NCBI GenBank assembly: GCA_023653785.1
Contig: JAMKCH010058030.1
Location: 16,952 to 80,951, forward strand
DNA: 64,000 nt
Reading direction: 5' to 3'
DNA from: Ophioderma brevispina
Lineage: Eukaryota; Echinodermata; Ophiuroidea; Amphilepidida; Ophiodermatidae
In this document: positions 45,085-57,834 of the stretch, in pieces
Layout of the letters: each line of letters begins with the position of its first letter
Numbering within the stretch: the stretch's first letter is position 1
The notes under the pieces: model-generated
Told to the model about the DNA's origin: nothing
The model's input: the letters and a program-made list of their open reading frames with translations, nothing else
Databases searched by the model: none
Position numbers and translations under genes: made by a program

Positions 45085-45372
45085 TATAGCATATTTTGAA
45101 TGCATGAAAATTCTTATATGACCTCAGAAGTAAAATACAGACCATATGAAAACGGCAGCCATGTTGGTTGGACAGCCAATGCAATCCAGGGACTACAATT
45201 GCCTTCACCTGTTGGTGATAGAACTTAGCGTGAAAGTTGGGTACTAATGCAATTTACGTGCCACCTATTGGATTCTCCAGCTATCCCCTTTGTTTAGTGG
45301 AAGAACCCACCAGATGCCTCCTTGGCACCCTTGAAAATTTTAGCTTATACTGAGGTACAGATACATAATTAA

Positions 45373-45699
45373 ATGGCCATTTCCTGATCCACCCCTCGTC
45401 GCCCGACTACTCCAAAGAAGTTGAGATTTTTCAATCATCTTAACTGTTGACCAAAGTATAGTATGTGTGCCTAATCTTACGTGGAAATTCGATCTACTCA
45501 GGACAAATTCGTAATTTTGTATTTTCTGTCCATAAACGGGACATAACTACAACACAGTGGCCTATGGGACACATGAGACAGACATTTGCTCATACATCAA
45601 AATGCACAAACAGCATCAACTGACATTTTAGAAATTACCCTTCTCAGATATCTAGTGAACCATAACCAAATTCAGGTGGTAGGATCACAAAATGCACCG
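45373..45699 (+). mobile_element. AGGGGCATTTCGTGATCC-family MITE in duplication copy 2
   Basis: TTAA at 45369-45372; the left end reads ATGGCCATTTCCTGATCC and the right GGATCACAAAATGCACC, with the right TTAA decayed to TTAC. Counterpart of 39802-40141. Confidence 0.8.
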
Positions 45700-47221
45700 T
45701 TACGTTTTATAAAAGGCTTTTAACAAAGGACTTCAGTCCAAAGGCTTTAGTCAAAGAGTAAAGTTTGGACCCAACAAAGTATTGTGGTTCTTAAACTTCT
45801 TCTTATCCTTAAGGTTAAGTTTGCTATCTACGCCTTTCATTTGTATATGGTTTATTAGATAAAGGTTATTTCCAAATTTTGGTTGAATTTCTGATGTTCC
45901 GTTTGATGTTATGAAACAGTTTAAACTATTGCAAAAAGACATATGCAAAATTGTCATCACTAACTACTTTCTTTTGGCAAATGCATGAAATCATGTCATT
46001 TGTTTATTTTTCCTTTCTATATAACGCCTTTCTGTCTCCCTCGGAGATTGAAATGAAATTGCTTAAATAATAATTAATGATTCTTATTAATATTACATTA
46101 ATTACACTCCAGCTAGACCCACATTGCATTAGACGCACAAAAATGAATAACACTAAATGAATCCCCTCACTCTGGAGCGATAGAGATAAATCAGAGGATT
46201 TATATTTAATGAGTATTATTAATATTATGCTGTGAAGCACGCACAATTTTATTTAATGCGTACTATTAATGTTTATTGCTCTTAAGCAGGCAAAATGCGA
46301 GTGCAACAACCATATTAAATTGCAATTACGAATCATAAAAAAGAATATTTGAAATGGATTAAACAAGATTCAATCTTCCTTTGATAAAATTGCACTAATA
46401 TAAAAAAAATGAAATGATAGAACTAAAGTCTTGTATACTCCCATGGCCAGTGTTTTAATTTATTTATTCTAAAGTTTTATATGTAAATCTGGGGGGGCTT
46501 GACCCAAAATTGGGTACAGGTGTGCATCAACCACATGAAAAAAATCGACCCATGTTTATAGTGACCAAATTGTACAAATATATGACCCATTTTTATATAT
46601 AGTTGGTTCAGAAATTTTGACCCATTTCTATAGTAGGCGTTAACATTTTGCACCATTTTCATAGTAATCCAATCCCGGCCCTTTTTTTTCCAAAAAAAAC
46701 CAACATTTTCCTTGTGATTTTCCCCAAATCAGGAAAATTAACGACCCATCATTATAGTAAGTGGTGAAAATGCGGCCCATATCAGCGGCACATATGTGCC
46801 TACCCTTTTCTGGATGAAACAACATTTGCTGGTAGGGGATTCCATATGTACGTCTGCAGAATACGAGAGAAATGATACTTAGACCAGACTGTATCTTAAC
46901 TGATCTGTGAATTTCTGGACAAGGTTAGCGATTCAATAAAACAAAGGTGAGGGTCGACTGTATGAAGCTTTGAAAGTAGTCGGTGTAAGAGCACCAGTGC
47001 TTTGCAGCAAAACATATGAGAATTATGTCTCTAACTGCTTTGCGAAAGTCCAATGGCTGCTCGGATATGACAGTGTACACATGCGTGACAAATTCTTTTT
47101 CAAGGTAACCCCCAAACAAGTTTTTATTTTTGGTTACCAAATTACCAGCCCAAAACAGGTGGGGGTTTTTAAGCATGCTTTTCCCAACATTATTGGTATC
47201 CCCCTAAACCAAGTTTTGTCC

Positions 47222-47223
<2 letters not shown>

Positions 47224-47259
<36 letters not shown>

Positions 47260-47287
47260 GGGGGGGGGGGAGGGGGGGGGGGGTGGG
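47224..47287. repeat. Poly-G tract, about 60 bases with two interruptions
   Basis: G run broken only by T at about 47259, A at about 47271 and T at about 47284. It follows TTTTGTCCCC. Open frames across it (poly-Gly or poly-Pro) are meaningless. Confidence 0.9.
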
Positions 47288-48467
47288 CAACTTGTCTTCA
47301 ATGGTGGATATGATGCGTGAACAAAAAACGCGTAAAAAAGGTCTCTTTTTTTCCCCAAAAGGTGATGTACACGCGTTATTATGATAGGGTGTAAAAACAG
47401 CAAATTGGAAAAAGTTTATGTTTTTTTTTGTAACCATGACCTTGTGATGTACGCGAGATCAAAAGCAATCAAAAATATTGTAATTGGAAGTAAGCAACTG
47501 GCAAAAGCCGATAATAAGCGTATAGTATCAACACAATGCATTGCTTTAATTGTGTATTTTACACAAACTGACAAAAAGACTTGTGGTAGCAAAAACAGAC
47601 AAAAATGCTTGTTTTAGGTAGTTTTTTAAAATCAGTGAAATACTACTGTTTAGGGGTGCATTTGGGAATTCCCCGTTCACTATCACCTTTGAATGCAACT
47701 GGCCCCTCCGGGGTTTTGTCTTAATTAGAACCCCTAAGCAAGTTATGGTCTAAATATGTCCCCCTAAACAAGTTTTGCCTGAATGTCAACAATAGGCTTG
47801 ATTTGGGGGTTACAATACTTCACTACATGTATGTACTGTCAAAGAGAACATTTTTGGGATTTCCAAGAATTTTATCTCCTGACGCCCATGAAAATGCTAG
47901 AGCTGAATTTAAAAACTACCCTTTTTCATGAAAATGTAGCATTTTTGATACCTTATACACATTACGTGTGTGATGTTTTTGATATCCTAAGCACACACAC
48001 ACACACACACAAATTTGTGTGTTACGCATTATGTTATCATTGTTGCATTTCAGTAATGTTCCATTGTATGATCAGCAGATTTTTATGTAATAATTATGTA
48101 AAAATACATTCAGAACACTAGTGAAATGATACTTAGACCAGACTGTATCTTAACTGATCTGTGAATTTCTGGACAAGGTTAGCGATTCAATAAAACAAAG
48201 GTGAGGGTCGACTGTATGAAGCTTTGAAAGTAGTCGGTGTAAGAGGACCAGTGCTTTGCAGCAAAACATATGAGAATTATGTCTCTAACTGCTTTGCAAT
48301 AGTCCAATGGCTGCTCGGATATCACAGTGTACACATGCGTGACAAAATATTTTTCAAGGTACCCCCAAACAAGTTTTTATTTTTGTGACCAAAATTACCC
48401 CCAAACAGGTTGGGGTTTTTAGCATGCTTTCCCACATTATTGTACCCCCTAAACAAGTTTTGTCCCC

Positions 48468-48596
<129 letters not shown>

Positions 48597-49339
48597 GCGT
48601 ATATTGATTAGGGTGTCAAAAACAGCAAAATATGGAAAAAAGGGTATGTTTTTTTTTGTAACCATGAAATTGTGATGTACGCGAGATCAAAATCATCAAA
48701 AATATTGTAATTTGGAAGTAAAGCAACATGAGCAAAGCCAGATAATAAGGGTATATTATCAACACAATGCATTGCTTACTTGTGTAGGGTAGCAAAAACT
48801 GACAAAAGACTTGTTTATGGTAGCAAAAACAGACAAAAATGCTTGTTTAGGGTATGTTTTTTAATCAGTGGAAATACTTGTTTAGGGTGCATTTTGGAAG
48901 TCCATGTTCATATCCACCTTTGAATACAACTGGCCCCTCCGGGGTTTTGTCTTAATTAGAACCCCTAAGCAAGTTATGGTCTAAATATGTCCCCCAAACA
49001 TGTTTTGCCTGAATGTCAACAATAGGCTTGATTTACATGTATGTACTGTCAAAGAGAACATTTTTGGGATTTCCAAGAATTTTATCTCCTGACGCCCATG
49101 AAAATGCTAAAGCTGAATTTAAAAACTACCCTTTTTCATGAAAATTTAACATTTTTGATACCTTATACACATTACGTGTGTGATGTTTTTGATATCCTAA
49201 GCACACGCACACAAAAATCTGTGCGTCACGCATTATGTTATCATTGTTGCATATCATTAATGTTCCATTGTATGATCGGCAGATTTTTGTGCAATAATTA
49301 TATAAAAATACATTCAGAAAGCTGGTGTCGTTTTTGTGA

Positions 49340-49715
49340 ATGATAGGCCTCATATGAACTTTGACTTTGATATGTGACCTTTGACCTCTTCAACAAATAA
49401 GAGTTTGCATGTAATATCCAAAAACCAAGTTTGGTTCCAATTGAACTTTTCAATTGAGGTCAATTTTACATTTTCAGCCTATCTTACAACTTGACCTCAC
49501 ATGACCTTTGACCTTGGCAAGTGACCTTTGACCTCATCAACAAATGGGGGATGCCATGTTGCACCTGTGACCCAAGTTTGGTTTAAATCCATCAAAGTAT
49601 GAGGATATTACAGGCAAATGTTAACCCTTTTTCACATCAACGACAACAGACATCAACAACAACAGTGGACAAAGTGATCCCTATGTGTCTTCCTGCCTTA
49701 GGGCAGGCGACACAA
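49340..49715 (+). mobile_element. Half-site-rich repeat (TTGTGTCGCCTGCC family), copy D1
   Basis: It has GTGTCG...TTTGTGAATGATAGGCCT at the left with the TIR damaged. Exact DR1 words are at 49375, 49502 and 49522, with a DR4 partner at 49492. The 3' hairpin CTGCCTTAGGGCAGGCGACACAA ends at 49715. Confidence 0.82.
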
Positions 49716-50010
49716 AAACCAAGTTTGGTTCCAAATGAACTTCAACTTTTCAATTGAGGTCAATTTTACATTTTCAGCCTATCTTACAACTTGACCTCAC
49801 ATGACCTTTGGCCTTGATATCTGACCTTTGACCTCATCAACAAATCAGGGATCCCACATTGCACCTATGACTCAAGTTTGGTTTAAATCCATTGCCTTTT
49901 GTATGTGTATATTACAGGCAAATGTTAATCCTTTTTCACAATAGACATCAACAACTACAGTGGACAAAGTGATCCCTATGTGTCTTCCTGCCTTAAAGCA
50001 GGTGACACAA
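49716..50010 (+). mobile_element. Half-site-rich repeat, partial copy D2 in tandem
   Basis: It starts inside the element at AACCAAGTTTGGTTCCAA and ends with its own 3' hairpin (CTGCCTTAAAGCAGGTGACACAA). An exact DR1 is at 49822-49834. Head-to-tail with D1, which fits unequal crossing-over or nested insertion. Confidence 0.8.
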
Positions 50011-51164
50011 AGCATTAAAATTTTTAAATTAGCCTAAAAATTAGACCTCTCCCCAGACCTTCCCCTTTCCCAACACTCTAAAAAAATAGAACTTTCTTGC
50101 ACATGAGAATGTAACTGCACAGTGAACATGTTGCTATTTGAAAAGGTTACAGCTGTCTAGAAGTTGCGCAGTTGACATTGATTAATGGCAAGAATGTCTT
50201 ATGAGCAACTCTAAGTACATGAATCTTCAATCTTGATGAGGCTAGGGCCTCGATAATATCCAGGTCCTCATTTTGACTCATTCAGGCATGTCCAAATATA
50301 CCCATACGGAATCCGAAGTACCTCCCCCGGACAACTCCCTGGGAGCATAAAGCCAACAATGGACAAAATTGAGTCCAACTTCCGATTAGGATCCCCTGTT
50401 CATGTTAATCATTGTTTTAAAGATTAAATTAGGCTTAATACCCATAAAGACTGTTTTGGACATTAAAAGAAAAGAGAGAAAGAAAAAACATATGAACACA
50501 CACATATACTGTGTGAATTGGCCATGTTGTTTACATGACTACAGACTTATGTATATTAACAACATGATCAAACAAAAGCTAAGTGACAATGGAACCAGCC
50601 AAATTGGCTGGCTGGCGCCTGACGTACCCTCATTAATTGACAATTACGGTTCCAGGTGATTTACTGTGGACTGAACCCATCCTACATTTTAGTCAAATTG
50701 AGCTCACTGTGATAAATGCAAGAAAGTTTTATACAGAAAGCTGCCTGGTGATATATTTTATCTGATCTCTAGTAAAAAAAAAACATTTTTTTTCAAATTA
50801 TCGTTGTCAGGTCCAGAAGTGTAAATCATGCGACAGCCCGTTTTTTGACCAAACCTGTATTCCATTTCACTACTTCTATTCAGTGATGTTATATCTCTGA
50901 TGCAGCTTTACGCATTGTCTTTGCACATGCATATTAAATGCCCTTACTTGCACTCAGAGCTTTGGCCTTTTTAGCAAGCAAGGTTAAAATGGGGTGACCA
51001 CCAAATCTAACACCAATGTCACTGGAGATAGTAAATGGTGTAAGTGACCGGGATTTTAGGAAAAATTAGGAGTAAAATACCCTACTTTCTGGGTAAAAGT
51101 GAAAACTTATAGGGACACAAGAAAGCATTCTAGACATCACCAAAGTCAGCATCTCAGAAACCTT

Positions 51165-51905
51165 GCCCTCTCAGATGATCTAGCTCTGACAGCAGATCTG
51201 ATGTGATGCACACGATCTACTGACGTCACTCGGGAATGCTGTGGACGGGGTCGGCCTCCATCTAAGTGCCAAGAAGATGGAATATATGACCGTCAATGAG
51301 AGAATCATCAACCTATCTGCACTATAGACGGTACTCAACTCAAAGAGGTCAGGGACTTCAAGTACCTAGGGTCATATGTTGCGGACAGCAAGCAAAACTT
51401 CTGTCACACAAAGGAAAACTTGGAATGCCTGCAGTAAACTACACCTCTTATGGCAATCTGGTATCTTAAATTCAACCGAGCAGACCTTCTTCAGAGCCTG
51501 TGTAGAGAGTATCCTGTTATGGATCTGAGACCTGGACCGTGAAGAAAGTGTTACAGGATAGACTGGATGGCATCTACACCAGGATCCTTATGCAAGTACA
51601 AAACATGTCCTGGTGTGAGCACAAGACCAAGGCACAGATATATGGGAGATCCCTCCAATTTCATCCTCTGTTGCCCAACGCCAAGCACAATTTGCTGGTC
51701 ACTGTCATTGTCAAATGACAGTGATCAAGTAGTCTCAGATGTCACATGTTGGAGGTTACCATGCCCAATCAGGGGTTGTCACACTTTTAACTACATTGAT
51801 GTGATTACTCGGGCTATCTAGCAGGATACATCTGACATCCCCAACTTAATGACCGACAGGGACATTTGGTGCTACATGGTGAACAGCACATGGATGCTAG
51901 ATAGA
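51165..51905 (+). mobile_element. LINE reverse-transcriptase C-terminal relic and 3' end
   Basis: Frames on the plus strand give, in order, a VNERIINLS-like piece (about 51290), VRDFKYLGSYVADS (about 51345-51390), TEQTFFRACVESILL (about 51485-51525), GSETWTVKK after a one-base shift, LQDRLDGIYTRIL (about 51550-51590), DVTCWRLPCPIRG, YIDVITRAI and LMTDRDIW...STWMLDR at about 51846-51905. This order (palm/thumb region, then a DR.W motif near the C terminus) is typical of RTE/CR1-like LINE proteins. Several frameshifts and stops make it dead. Its left half belongs to the segmental duplication. Confidence 0.8.
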
Positions 51906-51929
51906 TAGAGGAAGAGAAGGGGATTCTTA

Positions 51930-52128
51930 AGGTCCGTTCATACTGCACTGCAACGTGCGTTGCGGTAAGTTGCAGTGCTCGAATTAGGTCTCTGTCCAGT
52001 ATACTGCATTGCGGTACTGCAACCGAGTTAAATTTATTTTAACTGCAGCGGGTTACGTTGAGTTGCTGCAGCAAGTGGTCGATATATTGGCACTGCACTG
52101 CACAGTGCAGTGTAGTATGAACGAAGCT
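51930..52128. mobile_element. TTA-flanked MITE, PIF/Harbinger-like, 199 bp
   Basis: TTA at 51927-51929 and 52129-52131. The left AGGTCCGTTCATACTGCACT and the right end, whose reverse complement reads AGCTTCGTTCATACTACACT, are inverted. The interior is full of TGCA and ACTGCA palindromes. TTAA could also be the target duplication. It sits about 25 bp after the LINE 3' end. Confidence 0.85.
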
Positions 52129-52131
52129 TTA

Positions 52132-53060
52132 AGCTATGGCTTTAGACTCTCTTCTGGTTGCCCCGGTTATGCCACTGTTGCATGCTACCATTCTACAATG
52201 ACAGACCTAGACTCACATTTTCTCTTGACCACTTTCAACTATCAACTTCAACTATCAACTTCATACTTTTATATGTAATTCTGGGGAACCCTTTGACATT
52301 TTGGTTAAACAAAGACAAAAACTTAGCCCACATTTGGGCTTCACATGAAACTAATAGATCTAATATCTTTCACAACTGGCAAAAATTGAAAGATTCTGTG
52401 TAACATATTTTTTCTGGAACTAAATTTAAATACCTTCCCAGGCCTAAAACCATAGTTGAACTGCTGGCAGCTATTCCCTTATAGCTTGTTTGAATCCATG
52501 CTACGATCTTCCCCTCGCAATAACAAAAAAAAGTCTTGTCAAAACGGCGCAAGAAGAAGATTTATACACTACACGTGTGCTCAATGGCGTTATGTCATTA
52601 GCGATATTGTTCTGGTTCCAATATGATTAAACCAGTGTGGGAAAAAATGGTTTTATATAGACTTTTTGTGACAAATATTTATGATATACATGACAATCAA
52701 ACAGCCAAGGAGCCAGAGAATTGTGATTAGGGGGGCGGAGGGGCAATTGTAATTTGCCAACTCATAGCTACTCATGCATTGTCTACTGACTAAATGTTCC
52801 GCCTGGGCTATTACGAGAGCCATGTTGGGGCCTACAAGTTTACTCAAGTCAGATTAGAACCAAATTGACGAGTCTCATAATACGACATGTTCATTCAAAA
52901 GGGTTTTTTCTAACAGTAATGCACCACGTGTTGTTATGTATAGTATGCATTATGCATTATACATGGGGTATGTGACCCAGATGGGAGGCGGTGCTTATAT
53001 TGGTTTGGCTATGGATTGCAGGCTGGGATTCTGCAAAATCCCCCCCCCTAGTGCACCTAT
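52132..53060. other. Non-coding, nothing recognised
   Basis: No coding signal or repeat ends that I can support. A C run lies at 53041-53048. Confidence 0.5.
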
Positions 53061-53062
53061 TA

Positions 53063-53376
53063 CAAAAGTTTGGTTCCAATTGAACTTCAAGTTTTCAATT
53101 TAGACGAAATGTTGACATTGTTTAGCCTTCATTTTTCAACTTGCCTCACATGACCTTTGACCTTTCAACATGACCGTTGACCTCTCCACATATGACGGAT
53201 TCCATTGTGCGCCTATGACAGAAGTTTGGTTCCAATTGGAAGTTAAACCTTTTCAATGAGGTCAATTTAAAAAAAGAAAAAACCTAAAAAATTAAAAAAA
53301 AAAAAAAAAAAAACAAACATACACACGCACAACGGATTGCTAAGTGGTCCTGCCAACTATGGCTGGCGGCCCCAAA
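53063..53376 (+). mobile_element. Decayed half-site-rich repeat with a GGC-type 3' hairpin
   Basis: TTTGGTTCCAATTGAACTTCA and TTTTCAATTTAGACGAA match the TTGTGTCGCCTGCC family interior. One exact DR1 is at 53151-53163. The 3' end, however, is GGTCCTGCCAACTATGGCTGGCGGCCCC, closer to the GTCCCC...GCCAAC hairpin of the 17-kb repeat. It therefore links the two groups. An A-rich tract is at 53286-53312. Confidence 0.65.
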
Positions 53377-54439
53377 AACATAGCCTATTGTCTGAACTTC
53401 TGAAAAAATTTTTTCAGCTTTTTAAGCAAAATTTGCCAATATTTTTTTTAACAATTCTGCTACAACAATAACTGATGGGTACTTTTTAGAATTTTTTTGG
53501 AGATTGAAAAAATATACCTTCTATATATTTTTTTCATAATTTTGGTGACCATAGCTAAATCCAAGCCATGCATTCCCATACCACCCTCTACTACTACCAA
53601 CCTAATAAACGCACCCCCCAGGAAAAGAAACTACCCAGAAACGCCTCTCTATCCACAACAAATGTCAAGTCAAAACATTGCCAATCATCATAATTTTACT
53701 GTCCACATTATTGTTAAAATATATACATTTCGATCACTTAAATGTTGTAAATTACAATTTTTACTCTGAACACTTCTGTCCAAAAAAATAAACAAGTTCT
53801 CAGTTCATCAAATAAAAAAACCATACAGCTAAAATGGTGAAATGCACACAGCCCTACTGGAAGCAAACATGTTTTTTTGCCTAATTAAAGAATTTTGGTT
53901 TATTGTTAAATGATGTGTGTGTACATTTTTAGTATATCGGTGTTTGCCTGCTTTTAGTTCCGCCTGACCTGAAATCGCACCTTCCCTTTTGCACACAGAT
54001 AATAGACCTATTCTTTGGTACCAACAATGGTAATGGTAGTGTAGGTCATGTTCTTACATTAAACAACTTCCATATTGCTAGGTAGTGAGCTGAAATTCCA
54101 AACCACTTCACTATTCATGATGTTCTACCTTATGACTAATCAGTATGTACTTGCTTATAAATCAACTGCCTATAGGCCATAACAACTAAATTTCAGGGAT
54201 TTAAATGTTATCCTTAGGATTGTAGTAGAGAACCAATACGGTTAGGATTTAACTTAATCTCTGTTGTGTTTACATTATATCATATTGATTTTACTTCAAA
54301 ACTATTATGATTGATTTAAGTCAAAGGGATTGAATTTTTACATATATTTGATTGACATACCCACACCATCATGTAAAGCCACTTTCTTCATGTTTTTGGC
54401 TATCTTACCCAATTTACCAAATTCTTCTTAGCTTATCCA
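53377..54439. other. Non-coding, nothing recognised
   Basis: A+T-rich, no repeat ends or gene. Confidence 0.5.
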
Positions 54440-54896
54440 CAAGTCCTTGGTAATGGCTTGTGGTAGTGTCAGGATTTTGATTCAACTGAGTAAGCTGTTC
54501 TAGGACTGCGTGTATCCATGATGTGGACGCTCCTAACATGGCCCCCTTTTGAGACTGGGGAAGATTGGGGAACAGTCCAGGGTTTACACGCATCTCTTAA
54601 TTCGCACCTACGCGATGTACATGTAAGTTGTGACTCTCTGTACACAGGACCAACGGCTTAACGTCCCCTCTGAAGGACAGATGTTTCACGATTCATTTGC
54701 CAATTCCCAAGTGAACCAATGGAGGAGAGCGGCATTATTATGTTTTATCAATAGCTCGTATACAGATTAAATCCAGAATTGAGCACCCGAATAAATCTCA
54801 GCCAGTGACCCCACCGGGATTCGAATCCAGGATTTTTTGGTAAATTTGTGCACAGGCAGCAACCCTAAAAAAACTGCTAGGCCACGGTCTCCCACA
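54440..54896 (-). mobile_element. tRNA-derived SINE
   Basis: On the minus strand the 5' end reads GGGAGACCGTGGCCTAGCAG, with an A box TGGCCTAGCAG (one mismatch; plus coordinates 54874-54884) and a B box GGATTCGAATCCC (54816-54828). The body runs to lower coordinates through GTCCTTCAGAGGGGACGTTA-like sequence at about 54660-54685. The left limit is approximate. The A-to-B spacing contains a long T run, so it is a SINE and not a tRNA gene. Confidence 0.75.
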
Positions 54897-55087
54897 TAAA
54901 TTTATCCTCATAATCGTTTTACACAAAAACCAAATGAATTATGAGGAGAGTAGAACTCTGATCTCATAGGTAATACTCAATTATTATTTTTTTATCAAAT
55001 TCAACCAAGGCGGGCTCTCGAACCATAAAAGTCCCCCACCCCTTGCGCTAGTAAAAGGAGGAAAATTAAGTAACTTTAACACTTAAG

Positions 55088-55283
55088 TGCCTAAGGGGGG
55101 GGTTCCATAGTAACCCAAGTTTTGTTTTCGGTGATTTCCCGTCTTGAAAAATCTTTTCGAATCTAATTTTTTGTAATTGTTGTCACTTATCGATGCCGCT
55201 TCTTTCCTCAAAACATTACTACATTTCTAGCCTGTTAATGAGATAATTAGCTTGGGTCCCTAGGAACCCCCCCCCCTTAGGCA
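55088..55283. mobile_element. MITE-like inverted pair TGCCTAAGGGGGGGTTCC
   Basis: TGCCTAAGGGGGGGTTCC, continuing ATAGTAACCCAAG, is mirrored by CTTGGGTCCCTAGGAACCCCCCCCCTTAGGCA (quoted in two parts). It uses the same outer end as the 1.38-kb composite, so it could be the original short element. Confidence 0.7.
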
Positions 55284-55316
55284 CCCGCAACGGGAATGTG
55301 ATCTTCAAAATAAAAA

Positions 55317-55914
55317 TACATCATTCCTCGCCCTGCTTGTGCCGCCTGCCGTCGCGGTTTGTGAATGAATCCAACTCACCTTTGACCTTGATATGTGATC
55401 GTTGACCTCATAAACAAATGAGGTTTGCATATAAACTCCCATAACCAGTTTGGTTACATTGGAACTCCAACTTTTCACATGATGTCCTTTTTACATTTTC
55501 AGCCTATTTTTACAACTTGACCTCAAAATGAACCTTTGACCTTTGAATGACCTTTGACCTATCAGCATATGAGGGATCACATGTTGCACCTATGACTCCA
55601 GTTGGTTCCAATTGAACTTCCACTTTTCATCACATGAGGTCAATTTTACATTTTCAGCCTATTTTAGGGCAACTTGAACCTCACATGACCTTTGACCTCA
55701 GTATGTGACCCTTGACCCATCACCAATATGGGGGATGCCATGTTGCACCTGTGACCCAAGTTTGGTTAAATCCATGAAAGTATGCGTATATCCAAGCAAT
55801 GTAACCCTTTTTCACCTCATCAACAGACATCATCACAACAACAGACATCAACAACAACTACAGTGACCAAGTGATCCCTATTGGTGTCTTCCTGCCTTAG
55901 GCAGGCGCCACACA
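55317..55914 (+). mobile_element. Half-site-rich repeat (TTGTGTCGCCTGCC family), copy E
   Basis: The 5' TIR TTGTGCCGCCTGCCGTCGCGG starts at 55337 after a decayed palindrome. Exact DR1 words are at 55548-55560 and 55686-55698 with several near matches. The 3' end is CTGCCTTAGGCAGGCGCCACACAA, followed by a short repeated GGGCGACACAA. Full-length but diverged. Confidence 0.82.
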
Positions 55915-56634
55915 AAAGGGCGACACAAAAATTAGCAAACCTGTTGTAGAAATATGTTCTGCTTAATGTATGTTCATATCATAAAACAAAATTATTATAT
56001 CATCAGAAAAAATAATTAACCCTTTATGAGCTGAACAGAAGCGGATTCCATCACGAGCGCTGCGCGCCCTTGCTGACAAACCTCTGGCACATACGACTGC
56101 ACCCACAAAAAATACAAAAATGTACAAAATTGTAATGTTTGTGTAAAATATATGTAAATTGTCCTTTAGAAGCAGATATAAACATCAAATGATTTTGCAA
56201 TGTGTATGCTTTGGAAGCAGGACCGAAACATCATTTACTTTTTTGAGCGTTTTGACGCCTTTCTAAAACACTATTTGCCCTAATTCCACGATAAAACAGA
56301 ACTCATTTATATTGCACCTTTGGTCGTGTCTTATGCCCCCTCAAGGTGGTAGGAGTTTCATTTGAAAATTCCATCAGGAAAGGGTTTCCTTGGGGTGGGG
56401 GGTTTACATGGAAAATCCCCCCCCCCACCAACGTGAGTGATAAACCCCTAGGCACTTAAGTGTTAAGATCACGGAAGGATGTGACGGAACTATGAAGTGG
56501 TCCTTGACCACCGATGCTTCCTACCCGCACCTTGACCATAGCTGTTACAACACCTTGGATGACCCCTGGATGATCCTTGGAAAATCTTGGTAGCCAAAAT
56601 GCTGACTACCCCACCTGTTTTTTGACCATACAAC

Positions 56635-56705
56635 ATGATTGAGTGATTGATTGTGATTGATTGATTGATTGAGTGAGTGAGTGAGTGAGTGAGATAGTGA
56701 GAGTA
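56635..56705. repeat. (GATT)n / (GAGT)n microsatellite
   Basis: GATTGATTGATT passes into GAGTGAGTGAGTGAG. Confidence 0.92.
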
Positions 56706-57137
56706 TTAGAATTTAATGAACCTTAACACAATTGTGTCATATCGTGTCTTAAAGTGCAGGAGGAGATTTTTTATGATACGAATTTTCTCTCAAATTGCAC
56801 AAATCGATTGTCGACCACCTACCAAGAACGTTTGAAGGTTTATGGGACAAACAGTCAAAAGAAAACAGCAAACCTTGTTTTGAACTTGCCTGACTACTCG
56901 TAATTTGTCCCCATAGCCTAGGACACCATGCTTTGACTTTCTGTACAGAAAGTACTAAATCATCATTTATTTTATATTACATAAGACGGCGTATTCGGCT
57001 TATTCATCTTCAGGTTGTGATCTAATACATGGAAAGCATTCCATGTGCAAAAAAAAAAACCGAGTTCGAAAAAAATTGGGGTGCTTCTTTCTGGAACTCT
57101 CCTCATGTCTCCTTTAAAGAAAAATATCCAAACATTT
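56706..57137. other. Non-coding, nothing recognised
   Basis: No repeat ends or coding signal that I can support. Confidence 0.5.
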
Positions 57138-57141
57138 TTAA

Positions 57142-57152
57142 AGGGGCATTTC

Positions 57153-57195
<43 letters not shown>

Positions 57196-57505
57196 TTCCA
57201 CAGCCGCCGTCCCCATGGCTTGCCTAAAAAAGTTGAGATTTTTATATCATCTGAACCTTGGGGCTTAGTATGGTATCATTGTGCCTAATCTTATGTTCAA
57301 ATTCCGATCTACTCTGGAAAAATTCATAATTTTGTTTTTCTGTCTGTAACATGCAGAAATTATAACCAGTGACCTCTGGGCACCGGAATCAACCATTTTC
57401 TCATACATCACAACTCACCATCCATATCACTGAAATTTTTGACCTTTTCCTCTTACATATCTGTAAACCAAAACAAAAAATGAGGTGCTAGATCACAATA
57501 CACCT
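57142..57505 (+). mobile_element. AGGGGCATTTCGTGATCC-family MITE interrupted by G40
   Basis: TTAA at 57138-57141 and 57506-57509. The left end AGGGGCATTTCGA breaks into a run of 40 G (57155-57194), then the family sequence resumes at ATTCCACAGCC. The right end is GATCACAATACACCT. Other family words (TTTTTATATCATCTGAACC, CTGTCTGTAAC) are preserved. Confidence 0.87.
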
Positions 57506-57509
57506 TTAA

Positions 57510-57780
57510 CAAAACATTTTTAAACTAGAATATCGAAGATTAACAAAATAGATTTCTTATTTTAAGCAATATCACGTACAAAAATATACAGGCCCCTAGA
57601 AGCACATGTTTCAAAAATAAACAATAAACTCATTGATTGCAATGACACATCAGAAATACATACGTCTACAGTAAAGCACAACGTCAAGAGATATATGATA
57701 CTAGTTCCTAACTACAAGAAGATACACATACACTGATGGACATATGATGACGTGAAATACCTTGCAGGAAATTTTGGTGA
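57510..57780. other. Non-coding, nothing recognised
   Basis: No feature that I can support. Confidence 0.5.
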
Positions 57781-57821
57781 GGGGGGGGGGGGGGGGGGAG
57801 GGGGGGCGGGGGGGGGGGGGG
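57781..57821. repeat. Poly-G tract
   Basis: About 40 bases of G with single A and C interruptions. Confidence 0.9.
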
Positions 57822-57834
57822 CAAAGGTGGACTA

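Larger units (their letters stand above)
55080..56462. mobile_element. Composite TTAA element with CACTTAAGTGCCTA ends, about 1.38 kb
   Basis: TTAA at 55076-55079 and 56463-56466. CACTTAAGTGCCTAAGGGG on the left is inverted on the right (CCCCTAGGCACTTAAGTG). Inside are a second inverted pair (55088-55283) and a half-site-rich repeat (55337-55914). The right part has a TTAACCCTTTATGAGC phrase at about 56016-56031 and C/G runs. No transposase frame. Confidence 0.7.

Noticed and set aside
47134..47437. Poly-Gly and poly-Pro open frames
   Set aside because: They are produced by the G tract at 47224-47287, not by a gene.
54816..54890. tRNA gene on the minus strand
   Set aside because: A long T run sits between the A and B boxes and a SINE body follows; no clover-leaf.
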